A DNA stretch of 64,000 bases from Candidatus Aalborgicola bjergmarkensis (GTDB taxonomy: Bacteria > Pseudomonadota > Gammaproteobacteria > Burkholderiales > Burkholderiaceae_C): assembly GCA_016708725.1 (NCBI GenBank), contig JADJFE010000006.1:124001-188000 (forward strand). The letters run 5' to 3'. Under the pieces are notes generated by a model. That model made no database searches. It was not told the DNA's origin and saw only the letters and a list, made by a program, of their open reading frames with translations. The translations under genes and the position numbers were made by a program. Of this stretch, positions 9,924 to 19,556 are shown piece after piece; within the stretch, counting starts at the first letter, position 1; every line of letters begins with the position of its first letter.

Positions 9924-11339
9924 TTATCCGGCCTTGAGTGCGCCCAATACTTCGTCGAGCATTTTCTTGGCGTCACCAAACAACATGCGGTTATTTTCCT
10001 TGTAAAACAAGGGGTTGTCCACTCCGGCATAACCCGACGCCATGGAGCGCTTCATCACAATCGAGGTCTTGGCTTTCCAGACTTCGAGCACCGGCATGCC
10101 CGCAATCGGGCTGGTGGGATCATCCTGCGCCGCCGGGTTCACAATGTCGTTGGCACCAATCACCATCACCACATCGGTTTTGGGAAAGTCGTCGTTCAAC
10201 TCGTCCATTTCGAGCACGATGTCATACGGCACCTTGGCCTCCGCCAGCAGCACGTTCATGTGCCCTGGCATACGTCCGGCCACCGGGTGGATGCCAAAGC
10301 GGATGTTGACACCTTTTTCACGCAGATACTTGGTGATTTCATAGACCGTGTGTTGCGCCTGCGCCACCGCCATGCCGTAGCCGGGAACGATGATGACACT
10401 CTTGGCTTCACGCAACAGCTCCGCCGTCTCCACGCTCGAGATCGGCGTTACCTCGCCAGCGGGTTGTGCGGCGCCGCCCTTGGGCGCTGCCGTACCACCG
10501 CCGGTGCCAAAGCCACCGGCAATCACGCTGATGAAGTTGCGGTTCATGGCCTTGCACATGATGTACGACAGAATGGCACCGCTGGAGCCCACCAGGGCGC
10601 CGGTAACGATCAGCAAGTCGTTGGAGAGCATGAAGCCGGTAGCTGCAGCCGCCCAGCCCGAGTAGCTGTTGAGCATCGACACCACCACCGGCATGTCGGC
10701 GCCGCCAATGGCCATCACCATGTGAATGCCAAACAGACCGGCAATCACCGTCATGACAACCAGCGCGGTGATGCCTTGCTCATGCGACGGCGACTGGATG
10801 AACACACCGCCAAAGTAAATCACGACCAGCAGTCCGGCGAGATTCATCCAGTGGCGTCCGGGCAGCGTCAGCGGTTTGCCATCGATGCGGCCATTGAGCT
10901 TGCCAAAAGCAATCAGCGACCCGGTGAACGTCACCACACCAATCAGGATGCCTATGTAGATTTCGATTTCATGAATCGTTTTCTCGGCGCCCAGGAGATG
11001 GGACGTGGGGTCGAAGTAGCTGGCAAAACCCACCAGTGCCGCTGCCAGACCGACCAGACTGTGCATCAACGCGACCAGTTCGGGCATCTGCGTCATCTGC
11101 ACCGTGCGCGCTGCGTAGATGCCGATGCTGCCACCCACGGCCATGGCGCCGATGATCCAGGCGTAGCCGTCAGCGCCCACACGCGGGCCAAAGATCGTGG
11201 CCAGCACGGCCAAGGCCATGCCGATCATGCCGTACAGATTGCCCCGGCGCGAAGTTTCCGGGTTGGACAAGCCACCCAGACTAAGCACAAACAAAATCGT
11301 CGCCCCGATATAGGAGACTGTTGCCAAACCCTCGTTCAT
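9924..11339 (-). CDS. pntB: NAD(P) transhydrogenase subunit beta
   Basis: PntB is the membrane and NADP(H)-binding subunit of the proton-translocating transhydrogenase, which makes NADPH from NADH using the proton gradient. The 471-residue product starts with a multi-helix membrane part (residues about 1-270) and ends in the soluble NADP domain with [37 protein letters not shown] and [11 protein letters not shown]. Length matches the family. It follows pntA on the same strand with an 11-base gap, the usual operon order, so the two subunits are made together. Confidence 0.96.
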   Translation of the reverse strand: MNEGLATVSYIGATILFVLSLGGLSNPETSRRGNLYGMIGMALAVLATIFGPRVGADGYAWIIGAMAVGGSIGIYAARTVQMTQMPELVALMHSLVGLAAALVGFASYFDPTSHLLGAEKTIHEIEIYIGILIGVVTFTGSLIAFGKLNGRIDGKPLTLPGRHWMNLAGLLVVIYFGGVFIQSPSHEQGITALVVMTVIAGLFGIHMVMAIGGADMPVVVSMLNSYSGWAAAATGFMLSNDLLIVTGALVGSSGAILSYIMCKAMNRNFISVIAGGFGTGGGTAAPKGGAAQPAGEVTPISSVETAELLREAKSVIIVPGYGMAVAQAQHTVYEITKYLREKGVNIRFGIHPVAGRMPGHMNVLLAEAKVPYDIVLEMDELNDDFPKTDVVMVIGANDIVNPAAQDDPTSPIAGMPVLEVWKAKTSIVMKRSMASGYAGVDNPLFYKENNRMLFGDAKKMLDEVLGALKAG

Positions 11340-11350
11340 AAATTCTCCTT

Positions 11351-13009
11351 TTACTTGCGGAACATGGCCAGCATGCGCTGGGTGACGGCAAAGCCGCCGA
11401 ACATATTGATCGTCGTCAAAACGATACCGGCAACCGCCAGCCAGCGAATCCAGTCGGTCGTTCCCAATGGCGGCGCAATCTGCACCAGGGCACCGATGGC
11501 GATGATGCTGGAAATCGCATTGGTCACACTCATCAGCGGCGTATGCAGCGCCGGTGTCACATTCCAGACCACCATGTAGCCAACAAAGCAGGCCAGCACA
11601 AACACCGTGAAGTGTCCCAGGAAGGCCGATGGTGCATAGGCGCCCACAAACCCGAACAAGAGCGCAGCGACCACGAACATGATCGCCAGCTTGTTAGCAG
11701 CCATGGGTTCACTGGCTGCGCCGTGCCCATGCCCACCCTTCTTGGCCGCAGGTGCTGCCACAGCAGGTTTGGCCGCAGCCGGGGCCACAGCCGCTTGCTT
11801 GGGCGGCGGTGGCGGCCAGGTGATGCTGCCCTGGCGAACGATGGTCAGGCCCCGGATGGCTTCGTCTTCCATATTGACGTTGATGATGCCGTCCTTGGTC
11901 TTGCACAGCTCCTCGGTCAGACGAAACAGGTTGGTGGCGTACAGCGTGGAAGACTGCTTGGCCAGACGCGAAGCCAGATCGGTATAACCAATGATGGTCA
12001 CGCCGTGTTTCACCACCGCCTGGCCCGGCTCGGTCAGTTCGCAGTTGCCGCCCTGCTCGCCCGCCATGTCCACAATCACGCTGCCGGGCTTCATGCTTTG
12101 CACCATTTCGGCGGTAATGAGCTTGGGTGCGGGCTTGCCCGGAATCAAGGCGGTGGTGATGATGATGTCCACCTCCTTGGCCTGTTTGGCGTACATTGCA
12201 CGCTGCGCCTTCTGAAAGCCCTCGGACATGACCTTGGCGTAGCCGCCGCCACCCGATCCCTCTTCCTCATAATCAACCTTGACAAACTCGCCGCCCAGCG
12301 AGACAACCTGATCGGCCACTTCGGCGCGGGTGTCATTGGCGCGCACAACCGCACCCAGACTGGCTGCCGTGCCAATTGCCGCCAGACCCGCCACGCCCGC
12401 ACCGGCGATGAAGACCTTGGCCGGGGGAACCTTGCCCGCCGCCGTGATCTGGCCATTAAAAAAGCGGCCAAAGGCGTTGGCGGCCTCGATGACGGCGCGG
12501 TAGCCGCTAACGCCGGCCATGGAGGTCAATGCGTCCATCTTCTGGGCGCGGCTAAGCGTGCGCGGCAGCGCGTCAATCGCCAGCACCGTGACTCCGGCAG
12601 CTTCCAGCTGCTTGAGCAATTCCGGGTTTTGCGCTGGCCAGATAAAACTCACCAGCGTCTGGCCCTTGTGCATCAAGGCAACTTCTTCAGACGTGGGGCC
12701 ACGCACCTTGAAAATGATGTCGCAAGCCGCCCAGACCTGGGCAGCGCCCACCATGACTTCGGCTCCGGCGGCGCGGTAGGTGTCGTCGCTGCAATTGGCA
12801 AAATCGCCAGCACCGGATTCCACTGCCACCTTGAAACCCAGCTTGATGAGTTTTTCCACCACATCGGGCACGGTGGCGACCCGTTTTTCTCCGGGGAAAA
12901 CCTCGCGCACGACGCCGATACGCTGGGGTTCCTTGGGTGGGGCCGACGAAGCGGCATTGGCAACGGGGGATGAACCCGATGTCGTCGTGGTGGTTACGCC
13001 AGACTGCAT
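11351..13009 (-). CDS. pntA: NAD(P) transhydrogenase subunit alpha (fused form)
   Basis: PntA carries the NAD(H)-binding domain and several membrane helices. The 552-residue product has the alanine-dehydrogenase-like N-terminal part ([46 protein letters not shown]), then a long Ala/Pro/Lys linker around residues 400-435, then about four C-terminal membrane segments. In many relatives these parts are two genes (pntAA and pntAB); here they are one. The N-terminus has about 25 extra Ser/Thr/Ala-rich residues before the conserved region, so the true start could be a little downstream. Confidence 0.95.
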   Translation of the reverse strand: MQSGVTTTTTSGSSPVANAASSAPPKEPQRIGVVREVFPGEKRVATVPDVVEKLIKLGFKVAVESGAGDFANCSDDTYRAAGAEVMVGAAQVWAACDIIFKVRGPTSEEVALMHKGQTLVSFIWPAQNPELLKQLEAAGVTVLAIDALPRTLSRAQKMDALTSMAGVSGYRAVIEAANAFGRFFNGQITAAGKVPPAKVFIAGAGVAGLAAIGTAASLGAVVRANDTRAEVADQVVSLGGEFVKVDYEEEGSGGGGYAKVMSEGFQKAQRAMYAKQAKEVDIIITTALIPGKPAPKLITAEMVQSMKPGSVIVDMAGEQGGNCELTEPGQAVVKHGVTIIGYTDLASRLAKQSSTLYATNLFRLTEELCKTKDGIINVNMEDEAIRGLTIVRQGSITWPPPPPKQAAVAPAAAKPAVAAPAAKKGGHGHGAASEPMAANKLAIMFVVAALLFGFVGAYAPSAFLGHFTVFVLACFVGYMVVWNVTPALHTPLMSVTNAISSIIAIGALVQIAPPLGTTDWIRWLAVAGIVLTTINMFGGFAVTQRMLAMFRK

Positions 13010-13364
13010 GAAACGACTCCTCGATTGGGTGTTGGTTATTGGTAAAGCACACTAGCCAGATGCTGCGGCGCGAAGCTTAACTGAAAAATAGACGCTATTC
13101 TCCTACGGTTTTGGGCGTATTCGTGCGCGAGACCTCCTGCAAGGCCCATCCGTCGTCCGACGGGCTGCGCCTGAACAACCCGGCGAGGCATCTCGAACCC
13201 GTACACTTGATGCAATGAAACCGCATCCCCAGTCGCTCCCAAATGCTGAAAACGCTGTTATTCCGACGGAAAAGACAATAGGGTATGCCTTGAATCCAGC
13301 CCATACTATAGGGGCAGACAAAGCAAAAGTGTTTGCAGCACTTGGGTTTACACAGGATTAATCC
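13010..13364. other. 355-bp gap between pntA and the giant kinase
   Basis: The gap separates divergent genes, so it should hold both promoters; no convincing -35/-10 pair could be picked out. It contains the NUDIX-gene fragment at 13154-13202. I see no other gene. The last bases before the kinase ATG (CACAGGATTAATCC) offer an AGGA ribosome-binding site. Confidence 0.5.
13154..13202 (+). pseudogene. fragment of the NUDIX hydrolase gene
   Basis: About 48 bases match 19072-19120 of the intact NUDIX gene with two or three mismatches, in the same orientation and reading phase (encoding SDGLRLNNPARHLEP). The match covers the segment leading into the Nudix box and stops abruptly at both ends. The intact gene lies beyond the giant kinase, so the kinase sits between the fragment and the gene. 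Confidence 0.85.
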
Positions 13365-16300
13365 ATGCTATCCCTCCCTGGCTACCAGATCACGGAAGAA
13401 CTCCATCGCGGCGCCAAAACGCTGGTCTATCGCGGCTACCGTGAGCAGGATAATCTGCCGGTGATTCTCAAGACACTGACAGCAGAGTATCCAGCGCTGA
13501 AAGACCTGGCGCGGTTGCAATACGAATATGCCTTGACCAGGGCCTGGAATGAGGATGGCCTGATTCGAGCGTATGCGCTGGTGGCGCACCAGAACGTACA
13601 ACTGCTGATCCTGGAGGATATCGGCGGCGTCTCCCTCAAACAGATCATGGCAACTCAGGCAACTCAAGCATTGCCATTAGAGCGCTTTCTGACGCTGGCC
13701 CTGGCCTTCACCAGGAGTCTGGGCCGCGTTCATCAACATCAGATCATTCATAAGGACATCAACCCGGCCAATCTGGTGGTGAACCCGGCGACGGGTCAGG
13801 TCCAGATCATCGATTTCGGGATTTCGTCCCAGCTCTCACGCGAGACCCCGCAGTTGCAGAATCCCGGTCATCTGGAAGGCACTCTCGCCTATCTCTCACC
13901 CGAACAAACCGGGCGCATGAACCGGGCGCTGGACTACCGCACGGATTTCTATTCGCTGGGCGCGACCTTTTACGAAATGCTCACCGGCGTGCCGCCGTTC
14001 TTTGCGACCGATCCGACGGAACTGGTGCATTGCCACCTCGCCCGAACGCCGATCCCACCACATGAGCGCCGCCCCGAGGTGCCGCCCATCCTGAGTGAAC
14101 TGGTGCAGAAGCTGATGGCAAAAACGGCCGAAGCCCGCTATCAGAGCGCCTTTGGCCTGATTGCGGACCTTGAGACCTGCCTGCGGCAGTTCAGCGCCAC
14201 ACAGTCGATTAAAGTTTTTTCGCTCGGCCAACAGGATATTTCTGGGCGCTTCCAGATTCCGCAGAAACTGTATGGGCGCGAAGCGGAAGTCAAAAAGCTG
14301 CTGGAAGCCTTTGCGAGGGTGAGCCAGGGCAAGACCGAAATGCTGCTGGTGGCCGGGTATTCTGGTATCGGCAAGACTGCACTGGTGCATGAAGTGCACA
14401 AACCCATCACCGAGAGGAACGGCTATTTCATCGACGGGAAATTTGATCAGTTTCAGCGTGACATTCCATATGCTTCGTTGATCGAAGCCTTCCGGGAACT
14501 GCTGCGCCAACTGCTAACCGAAAGTCCTGCCCGGATTGAACGATGGAAGACCCAAATGGCAAACGCCTTGGGTGCGAATGCCCAGGTGATCGTCGAGGTC
14601 ATCCCCGAAGTAGCGCTGATCCTTGGCCCCCAGCTTGCGGTTGCGGCCCTGCCGCCGCAGGAAGCGCACAACCGGTTTCAGGCGACATTCCGCCGGTTCG
14701 TCGAGGTCTTTGCTCAGCCCGAGCACCCGCTGGTGCTGTTTCTCGATGATTTGCAATGGACCGATTCTGCCTCGCTACGTTTCCTCGAAGAACTCCTTCT
14801 GAAGTCGCGGCAGCAGTGTCTGCTGATTCTGGGTGCCTACCGTGATAACGAAGTCCATGCCGCCCATCCCTTCGGTCTTGCTCTGGATGCTCTGCGCAAG
14901 GCCGAAGCGAGCTTCAGCACCCTGGTACTTCAGCCGCTTTCCCTTGCTGACCTGGGATCGCTGGTGTGGGATACGCTCAGGCCGTCACGGAAAAACCCCG
15001 CCGCCCTGAGCGATCTGATTTTCGCCAAAACCGGCGGCAACCCCTTCTTTGTCAATACGTTCCTGACTCGACTATATGAGTCTGGGTGGGTGTGGTTCAA
15101 CGCCAGTGAAGGCGGTTGGCAGTGGGATTTGCCGCACATCGAGGCTCAGCAGATCACCGGCAATGTGGTGGAACTGATGAGCCAGAAGCTGCGCACCTTG
15201 CCGTTGGCCACCCAGGAACTGCTGGTCAGGGCTGCCTGCATCGGTCATCAGTTCGATCTGGCGACGCTGACGCGGATAGTCGAGCGCACACCCGCCGAGA
15301 CCATGCGGGACTTGTGGGAGGCGGTGAAGGCCGGGTTGGTGCAACAGCAGGGGACGTTCAGGGTTGAAGAGGTCTTGCTCGAATCTGTTGCCCCTGCCCA
15401 ACTGGAATCCTACCGTTTCCGCTTTATCCACGACCGGGTGCAGCAGGCTGCCTATGAACTGCTGCCTGAAGAAGACACGGCGGCCCTGCATCTGAAGATC
15501 GGGCGCTTGTGGCTTCAACAGTTGGATTTGACCCAGGCCGACGAATCTTTGTTTGCGGTGGTAAATCAGTTTGACGCCGCCACCTCACTGATTCAAGAGA
15601 AAGCCGAGCGGATTCAACTGGCGGAGCTGAACCTACAAGCGGGCAGAAAAGCCGTTGGCTCAGCCGCCTTTACGTCAGCATTGCGGTATCTGACGACTGG
15701 ACTGGAACTGCTGGAGGGGGGCGACTGGGTGCATCAGTATGAGCTGACCTTGGCCTTGTCGTTGGAACGTGCCGAATGCGAATACATCAACCACCAGCAT
15801 GAAGCCGCCGAGCGCTATTTCCAGGCCAGCTTGAAGCACGCCAGAACGGCGGCCACCCGGGCCAGAATCCATTTGCAGCAAATGGAACTCTATGGCAGCC
15901 AGGGCGACTACAAGCGAGCGATCAAGGAAGGGCTGGCCGGGCTCGAGTGCCTGGGACAACGCGTGCCGCTCCGGCCACGGAACCTTCGCGTATTTGCCGA
16001 ACTCATTAAAGAAAGCCTGATCCGTGGCCGCCGCAATGCGAAGACCCTGCTGGACGGGCTGCCGTCGACCAGCCATCCGGAACACCAACTGAGCATTCGG
16101 CTGTTCTCTGGAACCATCCCCTTTGCCTTTTGGGAGGACGTGCGTCTGTTAGGAATGCTTGCGGCCAAGGGGGTCATCTTTTTTTATCGCAATGGGCTTT
16201 CCTCGGACGCCGCCTATCTGCTGAGTATTTTTTCCAACGTGAGGATCACTCAGGGTCAGTATTCCCTGGCGCGGGATTTTGCACTGAAGGCGCAGGATCT

Positions 16301-18971
16301 GAGCGAAATTCAAACACCGGCTCACCGATGCAGGACCTTGTTTATCTTGGCGCTGTTCATCAATCACTGGTTTAGGCCGCTGCGCGAGGGAATTCCTCAA
16401 TTTGAACAGTGCGTTGCGCTGGCGCTTGAATCCGGAGACTGGAGTTATGCGTCCATGGCGATGTCGAGCAAGCTCCCGATACTGTTTGGCGCCGGAGTGG
16501 ATCTGGCAAACTTCATGGAAAACGCCCAGAAGTGGCGCACGATGAACGAAGAGTTGAATGACCCGATCCGGCTCGGCTTGTTTTGCTCGTTTTGCTTCGC
16601 GTGGTGCGAACAGCTTTCCGATGCTGACTCCGAGGAAAGCGCCGTCAACCGTTTGGCCGTCGTCGTGGAGCGCATGGCGGCTGATTTGCATAACTCAAGC
16701 ACAGTGTATTGGATGTATGTATTTTCAAGTTTCACCGGCTTGCTTTTTGAGGACTTTTCGCGAGCCACGGTCTGGCTGCAGAAAGCGCGGAAGTTCCTGC
16801 CTTCTGCGGCAGGGATGAACATTGCAACCGATTATTTCTTCATGAATGTGCTTGTCACGCTGGCCACCGAGACCGAATTTGCCTTTCGAACCTGGGATGG
16901 CGCGCGGCGAAAGCGCCTGCAAAAGGATTTGCGCAAGCTGGAAAAATGGGCCCGGCAATGCCCGGAGAATTTCTCGCATAAATATCTGCTCGCCGCCGCC
17001 GAGGTGGCACGGGTAGAAGGCAAGCTGGAACAGGCGGGGAAGCTTTACGATCACGCCATCGAAGCTGCCCGCAAAAATGGCTTTATGCATCATCAGGCAC
17101 TGTCCTATGAATGGGCCGCGCGTTTCTACCTGCAACTTGGCAGGACCGAATTTGCGACGATCTATCTGGAAAAATCCCTTTACCTGTATGAGAAATGGGG
17201 TGCTCGCGCCAAGGTAAAACAGCTCGAACAGCGTTATCCCGATATCCTCACCAGAAACGTGCAGGGGCACACGGCGCCTGGCACCGCAACAATCACGCTT
17301 AAGGGCGCCACCACGCAGCTGTTGAACTCGGGCCAATTGGATCTGGCCGTCGTTATGAAAGCCTCTCAGGCGATCTCCGGAGAGATTGCGCTAGAGCGTC
17401 TGTTGGAAAAAATGATGCAGATCGCGATTGAAAGCGCAGGCGCGCAGTATGGCTTTCTCCTGCTCGAAACAAACGGCGAATGGCGCATTGAAGCCGAGGG
17501 GAACGCAAACAGGGCGGCGGTGAGCGTCTTGCAGTCGCGGCCTCTTGTTCCAGCCATTGAGGAGGACGCGCAGAGTAGCTTACCCACCTTGCCGGTTTCG
17601 CTGATCCGCTATGTGGCGCTGACCAAAGAGGCTGTGGTGTTGGACGATGCGGCTGGTCAGGGCCGATTCATCAGTGATCCATACATCATCCGAAAGCAGC
17701 CGAAGTCAGTACTTTGCGCGCCCATCCTCCGTCAGGGCAATCTTGCGGGCATGCTGTACCTGGAAAACAATCTGATGGCAGGGGCATTCACCACGGATCG
17801 CCTGGAGGTCTTGAAAATCCTCTCGTCCCAGGCCGCCATTTCCATCGAAAACGCCCGCGTCTATGAAAACCTCGACGCCACGGTGAAGCAGCGTACGACA
17901 AGCCTTGAAACAACGCTGCACGACCTGCGCGCCACCCAAACCCAACTCATCCAAGCTGAAAAAATGGCCTCCCTCGGCAAACTCGTCGCCAATGTTGCCC
18001 ATGAAATCAACACACCGATTGGGGCAGTCAAGTCTAGCGGCGAGAGCATTGCCACCGCTCTCGATGGTGCACTGAAAAATATGCCTCGGTTATTTGAAAT
18101 ACTCGAACCGCAACCCCGTGGTCTATTCACTCAACTGGTCAGCCAGGGGAAAGGGCCGACTGCGTCACTCAACACCCGCGAGGAACGCGTAATAAAGAAT
18201 CAGGTAGCACGTCAATTGGAAGCCGCCGGGGTCGAGGCTGCCGACAGCAAAGCAAGAATTCTGGTCCAACTACATGCCCATGCTGCGCCTTTGGAATACC
18301 TGGCCCTGCTGCAACACGCTGAATGCGACTTCATTCTGGATACAGCCAGCAGCATCGCCGCAATAATAAACGGCACGAACACCATCAACACGGCTGTGGA
18401 TCGGGTGTCCAAAATCGTCACCACGCTCAAGTCCTTCTCACAGGCCGACAACATCGGTGAGATGACCGATACCAATCTCAAGGAGAGTATTGAATCTGTC
18501 TTGTCGATCTACTCAAACCAATTCAAGCAGGGCACGGAAGTGGTTCGGCAATACGAAGAACTTGCGCCGCTGCGTTGCTTGCCCGAAGACCTTAAACAAG
18601 TATGGACGCACCTGATCCACAATGCGCTGCAAGCGATGGGCTACAAGGGCAAGCTGACAGTCACACTGAAACAGGTAGGTGACAACGGGGTCGTATCCAT
18701 CACCGATACGGGCGGCGGCATTCCTGATGAGATTCGCGGCAGGATATTTGAGCCGTTCTTCACCACGCGACCAACCGGCGAAGGTAGCGGATTGGGCCTG
18801 GACATAGTCAAGAAGATCGTGAATAAGCACAAAGGGCGGATTGATGTACAGACTGAAGTCGGGGTAGGTTCGACCTTTTCAGTTTTTCTGCCACTGTCGT
18901 TAGCGGACAGGAAATTCAACCACATGAACCCAATATCGAATCCTGATCCATCGTCAAAATCCCCCGTTTAG
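13365..18971 (+). CDS. Ser/Thr kinase - AAA ATPase - GAF - histidine kinase hybrid
   Basis: A 1868-residue signalling protein of the type first described in cyanobacteria (HstK-like). Residues about 5-275 form a Ser/Thr kinase with a weak glycine loop, ILKTL lysine, HKDINPANL catalytic loop and DFG. Residues about 290-700 form an AAA_16/STAND-type ATPase with Walker A GYSGIGKTA near 331 and Walker B LVLFLDDLQWTD near 460. A long helical-repeat region follows, then a GAF domain (about 1330-1500), a phosphoacceptor helix with NVAHEINTP (His near 1545) and a C-terminal ATPase domain with N, G1 (DTGGGIP), F and G2 (GEGSGLGL) boxes. No membrane segment is seen. It has no response regulator next to it. 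It ends 17 bases before the NUDIX gene and looks inserted. Confidence 0.93.
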   Translation: MLSLPGYQITEELHRGAKTLVYRGYREQDNLPVILKTLTAEYPALKDLARLQYEYALTRAWNEDGLIRAYALVAHQNVQLLILEDIGGVSLKQIMATQATQALPLERFLTLALAFTRSLGRVHQHQIIHKDINPANLVVNPATGQVQIIDFGISSQLSRETPQLQNPGHLEGTLAYLSPEQTGRMNRALDYRTDFYSLGATFYEMLTGVPPFFATDPTELVHCHLARTPIPPHERRPEVPPILSELVQKLMAKTAEARYQSAFGLIADLETCLRQFSATQSIKVFSLGQQDISGRFQIPQKLYGREAEVKKLLEAFARVSQGKTEMLLVAGYSGIGKTALVHEVHKPITERNGYFIDGKFDQFQRDIPYASLIEAFRELLRQLLTESPARIERWKTQMANALGANAQVIVEVIPEVALILGPQLAVAALPPQEAHNRFQATFRRFVEVFAQPEHPLVLFLDDLQWTDSASLRFLEELLLKSRQQCLLILGAYRDNEVHAAHPFGLALDALRKAEASFSTLVLQPLSLADLGSLVWDTLRPSRKNPAALSDLIFAKTGGNPFFVNTFLTRLYESGWVWFNASEGGWQWDLPHIEAQQITGNVVELMSQKLRTLPLATQELLVRAACIGHQFDLATLTRIVERTPAETMRDLWEAVKAGLVQQQGTFRVEEVLLESVAPAQLESYRFRFIHDRVQQAAYELLPEEDTAALHLKIGRLWLQQLDLTQADESLFAVVNQFDAATSLIQEKAERIQLAELNLQAGRKAVGSAAFTSALRYLTTGLELLEGGDWVHQYELTLALSLERAECEYINHQHEAAERYFQASLKHARTAATRARIHLQQMELYGSQGDYKRAIKEGLAGLECLGQRVPLRPRNLRVFAELIKESLIRGRRNAKTLLDGLPSTSHPEHQLSIRLFSGTIPFAFWEDVRLLGMLAAKGVIFFYRNGLSSDAAYLLSIFSNVRITQGQYSLARDFALKAQDLSEIQTPAHRCRTLFILALFINHWFRPLREGIPQFEQCVALALESGDWSYASMAMSSKLPILFGAGVDLANFMENAQKWRTMNEELNDPIRLGLFCSFCFAWCEQLSDADSEESAVNRLAVVVERMAADLHNSSTVYWMYVFSSFTGLLFEDFSRATVWLQKARKFLPSAAGMNIATDYFFMNVLVTLATETEFAFRTWDGARRKRLQKDLRKLEKWARQCPENFSHKYLLAAAEVARVEGKLEQAGKLYDHAIEAARKNGFMHHQALSYEWAARFYLQLGRTEFATIYLEKSLYLYEKWGARAKVKQLEQRYPDILTRNVQGHTAPGTATITLKGATTQLLNSGQLDLAVVMKASQAISGEIALERLLEKMMQIAIESAGAQYGFLLLETNGEWRIEAEGNANRAAVSVLQSRPLVPAIEEDAQSSLPTLPVSLIRYVALTKEAVVLDDAAGQGRFISDPYIIRKQPKSVLCAPILRQGNLAGMLYLENNLMAGAFTTDRLEVLKILSSQAAISIENARVYENLDATVKQRTTSLETTLHDLRATQTQLIQAEKMASLGKLVANVAHEINTPIGAVKSSGESIATALDGALKNMPRLFEILEPQPRGLFTQLVSQGKGPTASLNTREERVIKNQVARQLEAAGVEAADSKARILVQLHAHAAPLEYLALLQHAECDFILDTASSIAAIINGTNTINTAVDRVSKIVTTLKSFSQADNIGEMTDTNLKESIESVLSIYSNQFKQGTEVVRQYEELAPLRCLPEDLKQVWTHLIHNALQAMGYKGKLTVTLKQVGDNGVVSITDTGGGIPDEIRGRIFEPFFTTRPTGEGSGLGLDIVKKIVNKHKGRIDVQTEVGVGSTFSVFLPLSLADRKFNHMNPISNPDPSSKSPV

Positions 18972-18988
18972 CACATTAGATATCAGAT

Positions 18989-19507
18989 ATGAATACACGA
19001 TGGAAACCCAGCGTTACCGTGGCCGCCGTCATAGAGCACGAAGGCCGATTTTTACTGGTTGAGGAAGTGACGTCCGACGGACTGCGCCTGAACAACCCGG
19101 CGGGGCATCTCGAACCCGGTGAATCTTTGGCGCAAGGATGCGAGCGCGAGGTGCTGGAAGAAACAGCACACCATTTTTCGCCCACGGCGCTGGTCGGGGT
19201 ATACATGGCGCGGGTGCAACGCGCGCCCAATAAGCCCAATAACCCGGACGAGTCGGACGACGTGACCTACCTGCGCTTTGCCTACTGCGGCACGCTAGGC
19301 GCCTTCGATCCCGCACGCACCCTGGATACCGGCATTGTGTGCACGGTGTGGATGACGCCGGAGGAGATTCGCCAAAGCACCGCACGCCACCGCAGCCCCC
19401 TGGTCCTGCAGTGCATGGAGGACTACCTGAGAGGGCAGTGTTATCCGATGGAACTTGTTTTCACCGATGACAGCATTTGCTCAACCAATGCCGAAATGCA
19501 AAAATGA
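18989..19507 (+). CDS. NUDIX hydrolase
   Basis: A 172-residue Nudix-family pyrophosphohydrolase, which hydrolyses nucleoside diphosphate-X compounds. The Nudix box lies at about residues 39-61: GHLEPGES then REVLEET with the metal-binding Glu residues intact. N-terminal TVAAVIEHEGRFLLVEE is the usual first strand. In many betaproteobacteria a close relative lies ahead of mnmA; here comEC follows, so context does not identify a substrate. Only 17 bases separate it from the giant kinase. The gene's own 5' part is repeated at 13154-13202 on the far side of that kinase. A dispersed repeat overlaps its stop codon. Confidence 0.92.
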   Translation: MNTRWKPSVTVAAVIEHEGRFLLVEEVTSDGLRLNNPAGHLEPGESLAQGCEREVLEETAHHFSPTALVGVYMARVQRAPNKPNNPDESDDVTYLRFAYCGTLGAFDPARTLDTGIVCTVWMTPEEIRQSTARHRSPLVLQCMEDYLRGQCYPMELVFTDDSICSTNAEMQK

Positions 19508-19552
19508 TAGCTGTCCCCGCACAGTCCATGGGCGTTACAGGCCGATTTGACC
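19503..19552 (+). repeat. dispersed ATAGCTG repeat, between NUDIX gene and comEC
   Basis: The unit reads ATAGCTGTCCCCGCAC, then a TCCATGGGCG segment, then GGCCGATTTGA. It matches the reverse complement of 63840-63890 closely and overlaps the end of the NUDIX gene. It ends 5 bases before the comEC ATG, so it may shape comEC translation. Confidence 0.8.
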
Positions 19553-19556
19553 CCTG

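Noticed and set aside
9903..12973. Long plus-strand frames opposite pntB and pntA (558 and 476 codons)
   Set aside because: They mirror the transhydrogenase genes and have the His/Gly/Gln-rich composition typical of antisense frames in GC-rich DNA.
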